24,012 nucleotides of DNA from CBDUBH01 sp965365345. Lineage in GTDB: Bacteria > Bacteroidota > Ignavibacteria > Ignavibacteriales > SURF-24. The position numbers and the translations under genes were made by a program. The notes under the pieces are model-generated. The model ran no database searches and was not told the DNA's origin. It saw only the letters and a program-made list of their open reading frames with translations. This document shows, one piece after another, positions 21,352-24,012 of this stretch; the stretch's first letter is position 1; each line of letters opens with the position of its first letter. The stretch is from assembly GCA_965365345.1 (NCBI GenBank), contig CBDUBH010000053.1, positions 1 to 24,012 of the forward strand. The letters are read 5' to 3'.

Positions 21352-22204
21352 ATTGCGAAACATGCCAGATTATTCAAAGTTGTATTATCATATTTCGAAT
21401 AATTCACTTAGCAATGAAGAAATTCTTTTGGATCTATCTGAACATGGTTTTGTTGAACCGATGCAGATTATAATTCTTGTTCAATTCATTATATATCATA
21501 TAAAGAATAATTCCATAAGAATTTTATTGCCCAGTCAGCCAAGAGTAAATGAATATCTTAATGACATTGGAATAATTAAATTCTGTGCAACCAATTATAA
21601 TGATTCAAATGATTATGGTCCTATAACAAGCCGTACGGCAATGAAGATTAAGAGAATCACAACTGCTAATATGAATGATTATATTACCCAAACTCAAAAT
21701 TACTTTGGGGAACAATGTCCCGGCAAAGATCTTCTATTGTTAAATATTTTAATTTCGGAATTAATTAACAATGTTTATGATCATTCAAAATCCCCTATTG
21801 ATGCTTATGTATTTTGTCAGCTATTCCCATATTTTAAGCAAATCAAATTAGTAGTTGCAGATCTAGGAATGGGCATTCCAAATTCAGTAAATAATTATTT
21901 AAGAAAAATAGGAGAAAAGGAAAAGAATAATAGAGAAGCAATTGAATGGGCATTTAGCGAAAATAGATCAACTAAATCACAACCGCATAATATTGGTAAA
22001 GGACTTTATTTATTTCATGAATTTGTAAGGAACAATCAGAGCACGGCAAATGTTTATACTAATAGCACTCGGTACTCAATAACTCCGGGCAAAGAAACAT
22101 TTGGCACTAATCCGATAGGTCATTTCAAAGGTACTTTGTTTGAAATATTAATTAAAGTTGTTAATTTACCAGTCGATAATAAAGAAAATGTTGACTTGTG
22201 GTGA
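21335..22204 (+). CDS. STAS-like plus GHKL ATPase protein
   Basis: A 289-residue protein. The first about 85 residues follow a STAS-like plan seen in such ATPases (EILLDLSEHGFVEPMQIIIL, a helix, IRILLPSQPRVNEYLNDIG). From about 135 the Bergerat fold of histidine-kinase-type ATPases is clear: N-box ISELINNVYDHSKS (Glu142, Asn146), G1 box VADLGMGIP (Asp176, Gly178, Gly180), G2 box NIGKGLYLF (Gly221, Gly223). There is no kinase dimer domain. The start could be the GTG at 21329; I prefer the ATG at 21335. Together with the DUF4325-like gene 40 bases downstream it forms a pair seen in accessory genome regions, perhaps a partner-switch-like signalling or defence module. Confidence 0.75.
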   Translation: MPVTIKLRNMPDYSKLYYHISNNSLSNEEILLDLSEHGFVEPMQIIILVQFIIYHIKNNSIRILLPSQPRVNEYLNDIGIIKFCATNYNDSNDYGPITSRTAMKIKRITTANMNDYITQTQNYFGEQCPGKDLLLLNILISELINNVYDHSKSPIDAYVFCQLFPYFKQIKLVVADLGMGIPNSVNNYLRKIGEKEKNNREAIEWAFSENRSTKSQPHNIGKGLYLFHEFVRNNQSTANVYTNSTRYSITPGKETFGTNPIGHFKGTLFEILIKVVNLPVDNKENVDLW

Positions 22205-22244
22205 AAATTTTATTAAAATGTATTAAAGACTATAGGCACACACC

Positions 22245-22529
22245 ATGAAATTACATGTAAAAGATATTATTTCTGATACTGTAACAAACAGCAGCGGTTT
22301 TGTTTTATTAACAACGCTTGATAATTTTTTGCGTAATGGTGAGCAAGTTGAGCTTTCTTTTGATGGAACTCCCGGATTGTCATCTTCTTTCCTTAATTCT
22401 TCGTTTGGAGAATTAATTGAGAAGCATGGTTTCAATAAAATAAAATCTTTCATAAAGATTACCGGTCTATCACAAACTCAAGCAAATTATTTTAAGCGTT
22501 ATTTAAATACATGCGGCATTCAAATTTAA
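22245..22529 (+). CDS. STAS-like DUF4325-type protein
   Basis: A 94-residue protein. The sequence (FVLLTTLDNFLRNGEQVELS, FDGTPGLSSSFLNSSFGELI) follows the DUF4325/STAS-like pattern, in which a strand 'v.ldF.g...iss.Fl...fg.l' precedes a helix and an Asp/Ser-type phospho-acceptor site; Ser residues here at 'LSSSF' are candidates. It is 40 bases after the STAS-GHKL ATPase gene, making a two-protein unit in which the ATPase could modify this protein, as SpoIIAB does SpoIIAA. This analogy is inference. A terminator follows at 22531. Confidence 0.7.
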   Translation: MKLHVKDIISDTVTNSSGFVLLTTLDNFLRNGEQVELSFDGTPGLSSSFLNSSFGELIEKHGFNKIKSFIKITGLSQTQANYFKRYLNTCGIQI

Positions 22530-22530
22530 G

Positions 22531-22552
22531 GTCCCTAAATTAGGGACTTTTC
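22531..22552 (+). terminator. Rho-independent terminator after the STAS/ATPase cassette
   Basis: GTCCCT (22531-22536) pairs with AGGGAC (22542-22547) around AAATT and is followed by TTTTCTATTCT. It separates the cassette from the integrase. Confidence 0.75.
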
Positions 22553-22587
22553 TATTCTGACTTCTTTTATTCTTTTCTTAATTTAAA

Positions 22588-23847
22588 ATGGCATCAATTT
22601 ACATACAAGAAAATTCACCTTTTTACTGGCTCCGCTTTTACGATAAATTTGAACCGGTAGCAAGCAAAAGAAGAAAAAGCGTAAATACCAAGATCGAAGT
22701 GACAAAGGCAGATCTTGAACGGTACCGCGATTGGAAGAATTCCGGTGCAATCTTAAAAGATAAGCCGCTGATCCGCGGGAACAATCAAACCAAACAGCTG
22801 CTTGAAAGATTCAATTCCGGACTTGCCGAAAGAAATCTTCAAATAAATTCGGGAGTAAAATTAAAGAAAAGAATGAAACTTTCCGAAGGATTACTTCAGT
22901 ATATCGAGATACACACGGTTCCCGGCAGTGATGAATATCTTCAGCCAAAAACAATCTTGAATTATAAAAATGCGGTGAAACATTTCATCAGTGCGGTGGA
23001 TGATAAAAACATCTTTGAATACACAAAAGAAGATTACAGAAATCTATTAAGATATTTTGAAGCATTCAGGCAGGAAAGAAAAATTAGAGTGGATGCTAAA
23101 ATTACAAAACTCGAACAAAAACCTCTAAGCATAAATACAAGATCTTTCTACACTAGAGCATTAAATTCACTGTGGAATTATTTTGTAAAGGAAGAGCTTG
23201 CACCGGAAAATATTATCACTAAAATTGATTCTGAAGAAGATGATCCGGATCCAATTCCTTCAGATGACATGTACACGATAATAAAGCACTTTGAAGCAAA
23301 TAAAGATTATCCGCATCACTTCCAGATCATTTATTTTATGCTGCTTACCGGATGCAGACCTTCAAGCGCAATAGTGCAGCTGAAGGAAAACATTGACTTC
23401 AGAAATAAAGTGATCAGAATAAATAATGTTAAAGCGGGTAAAAGAAAGCGCAAGAAAAAAGAATTTTACAAATTCCCTCTTTATTCTGAGCTTGAAAAAT
23501 TGCTTATCTCAATGGGAATTAAAGAAGGTGATACCGGAAGATTATTTCCGCAATTCGCGATCCACGAAATGAGTTATACTAATTCCTTGAAATTCTGGGA
23601 CCGCGCAATAAAGAAATTGCTTAAAGATAAAAAAATAAGGAAAAGATATATTTTAAAGCAGATCAGACCAACCTTAGCCAGTTTCCTAATAAACATTCTA
23701 AAAGTTGATATTTACACAGTTAAAAATCTTTTAGACCACGCAGATATAAAAATTACCGATAAACATTACATAGATTTTCAAGTTGCAGAAACCAGAAAAG
23801 AATTAAATGACTTGACAATTGAGTTGTTTAAGACTAGTAAAAATTGA
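22588..23847 (+). CDS. int: Tyrosine-type integrase
   Basis: A 419-residue tyrosine recombinase. An N-terminal arm-binding region and a SAM-like core-binding domain (about residues 95-205) precede the catalytic domain with Arg257 (TGCRPSS), a Lys near 282, Arg360 (KQIRPT), His384 (LLDHAD) and nucleophile Tyr394 (KHYIDF). The first residue of the HxxR box is Lys357 instead of His. No ribosome site is visible before ATG. It points toward tRNA-Asp, 97 bases away, with short repeats (GTGTGTTATA) between, as expected for an integrase next to its attachment site. The family call is firm, the exact att core is inferred. Confidence 0.92.
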   Translation: MASIYIQENSPFYWLRFYDKFEPVASKRRKSVNTKIEVTKADLERYRDWKNSGAILKDKPLIRGNNQTKQLLERFNSGLAERNLQINSGVKLKKRMKLSEGLLQYIEIHTVPGSDEYLQPKTILNYKNAVKHFISAVDDKNIFEYTKEDYRNLLRYFEAFRQERKIRVDAKITKLEQKPLSINTRSFYTRALNSLWNYFVKEELAPENIITKIDSEEDDPDPIPSDDMYTIIKHFEANKDYPHHFQIIYFMLLTGCRPSSAIVQLKENIDFRNKVIRINNVKAGKRKRKKKEFYKFPLYSELEKLLISMGIKEGDTGRLFPQFAIHEMSYTNSLKFWDRAIKKLLKDKKIRKRYILKQIRPTLASFLINILKVDIYTVKNLLDHADIKITDKHYIDFQVAETRKELNDLTIELFKTSKN

Positions 23848-23850
23848 AAA

Positions 23851-23880
23851 GTGTGTTATAAAGTGTGTTATAGTGTTATA
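23851..23880 (+). repeat. Tandem GTGTGTTATA repeats, candidate integrase arm sites
   Basis: GTGTGTTATA (23851-23860), GTGTGTTATA (23863-23872) and GTGTTATA (23873-23880) lie just after the integrase stop. Short direct repeats between an integrase gene and its att core are often the arm-type binding sites. TCTGCGGG also occurs twice, at 23882-23889 and at the tRNA 3' edge at 23941-23948. Confidence 0.5.
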
Positions 23881-23904
23881 ATCTGCGGGATTATTTAAAA
23901 AGAA

Positions 23905-23937
23905 AAAAGCTTGTAAATTATTGTTTTACAAGCTTTT
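23905..23937. terminator. Bidirectional hairpin terminator between integrase and tRNA
   Basis: AAAAGCTTGTAAA (23905-23917) pairs with TTTACAAGCTTTT (23925-23937) around a 7-base loop. The A- and T-runs at both ends let it act in both directions, for the integrase and for the tRNA. Confidence 0.75.
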
Positions 23938-23944
23938 AACTCTG

Positions 23945-24012
23945 CGGGGCCGACGAGACTCGAACTCGCGACCTCCTGCGTGACAGGCAGGCGTTCTAAC
24001 CAACTGAACTAC
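23945..24012 (-). tRNA. tRNA-Asp (GTC), 5' end missing
   Basis: Read on the minus strand, the sequence folds as a tRNA: D-arm GTTC...GAAC, anticodon arm CCTGC-CTGTCAC-GCAGG with anticodon GTC, T-arm GCGAG-TTCGAGT-CTCGT, acceptor 3' strand CGGCCCC with discriminator G (23945). CCA is not encoded. The window ends at acceptor position 7, so about six 5' bases are missing. The tRNA 3' end faces the integrase, so this is the probable attachment site. Confidence 0.9.

Noticed and set aside
23881..23948. TCTGCGGG direct repeat as the att core
   Set aside because: Only eight bases and inside one end of the element; the real core should be duplicated at the far end, which is outside the window.

Overview
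The window is most of a tailed, temperate, siphovirus-type prophage (or a very close relative) integrated beside a tRNA-Asp gene. The DNA is AT-rich (roughly one third G+C by eye). Many genes start behind strong AGGAG/GAGG ribosome sites, while others, among them the repressor and the integrase, show none. Bacteroidetes-type signal peptides, VirE-type replication genes and the style of the small phage proteins suggest a host in the Bacteroidetes/Ignavibacteria (FCB) group. That placement is inference; the only host gene visible is the tRNA at the right edge.

Layout, right to left. 23945-24012: the 3' part of tRNA-Asp(GTC) on the minus strand, the probable attachment site, with a hairpin terminator and short tandem repeats (possible integrase arm sites) between it and the tyrosine integrase (22588-23847, +). 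18901-22529 (+): lysogeny and cargo region with an S24-type CI-like repressor, a small membrane protein, a predicted secreted beta-barrel protein, and a compact cassette of a small unknown protein, a STAS-GHKL ATPase and a DUF4325-like STAS protein. Three copies of TACAAA-WWW-TGGT precede the repressor, the last one covering its start codon. 10439-18857 (-): a long early operon with HTH regulators, a coiled-coil membrane protein, Zn-knuckle proteins, an HNH endonuclease, a TOPRIM primase and a VirE-family helicase. The helicase gene is followed by a striking array of TGTAGGTA octamers around a large dyad (candidate origin).

1-10429 (-): packaging and virion genes in lambda order. A gpZ-like tail protein is followed by a GC-rich non-coding gap (candidate cos), Nu1-like small terminase, gpA-like large terminase, a block of seven small accessory genes (one predicted to be secreted), a gpW-like connector, lambda-type portal, an HK97-type protease-capsid fusion, a small post-capsid protein, an FII-like connector and a tail-terminator-like protein. 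The rest of the tail and lysis genes and the other attachment site must lie to the left of the window.

The repressor with its triple site would hold the leftward early operon off. After induction, primase and helicase would replicate the genome, terminase would cut and pump DNA through the portal into a shell built from the protease-capsid gene, and the integrase would move the element in and out of the tRNA. The STAS-ATPase cassette and the two secreted proteins look like cargo rather than phage core. The observations most worth a second look are the internal start inside the protease-capsid gene, the octamer array, the triple operator, the STAS/GHKL pair, a frameshifted gene start near 10.8 kb, and covarying tandem hairpins near 5.86 kb.
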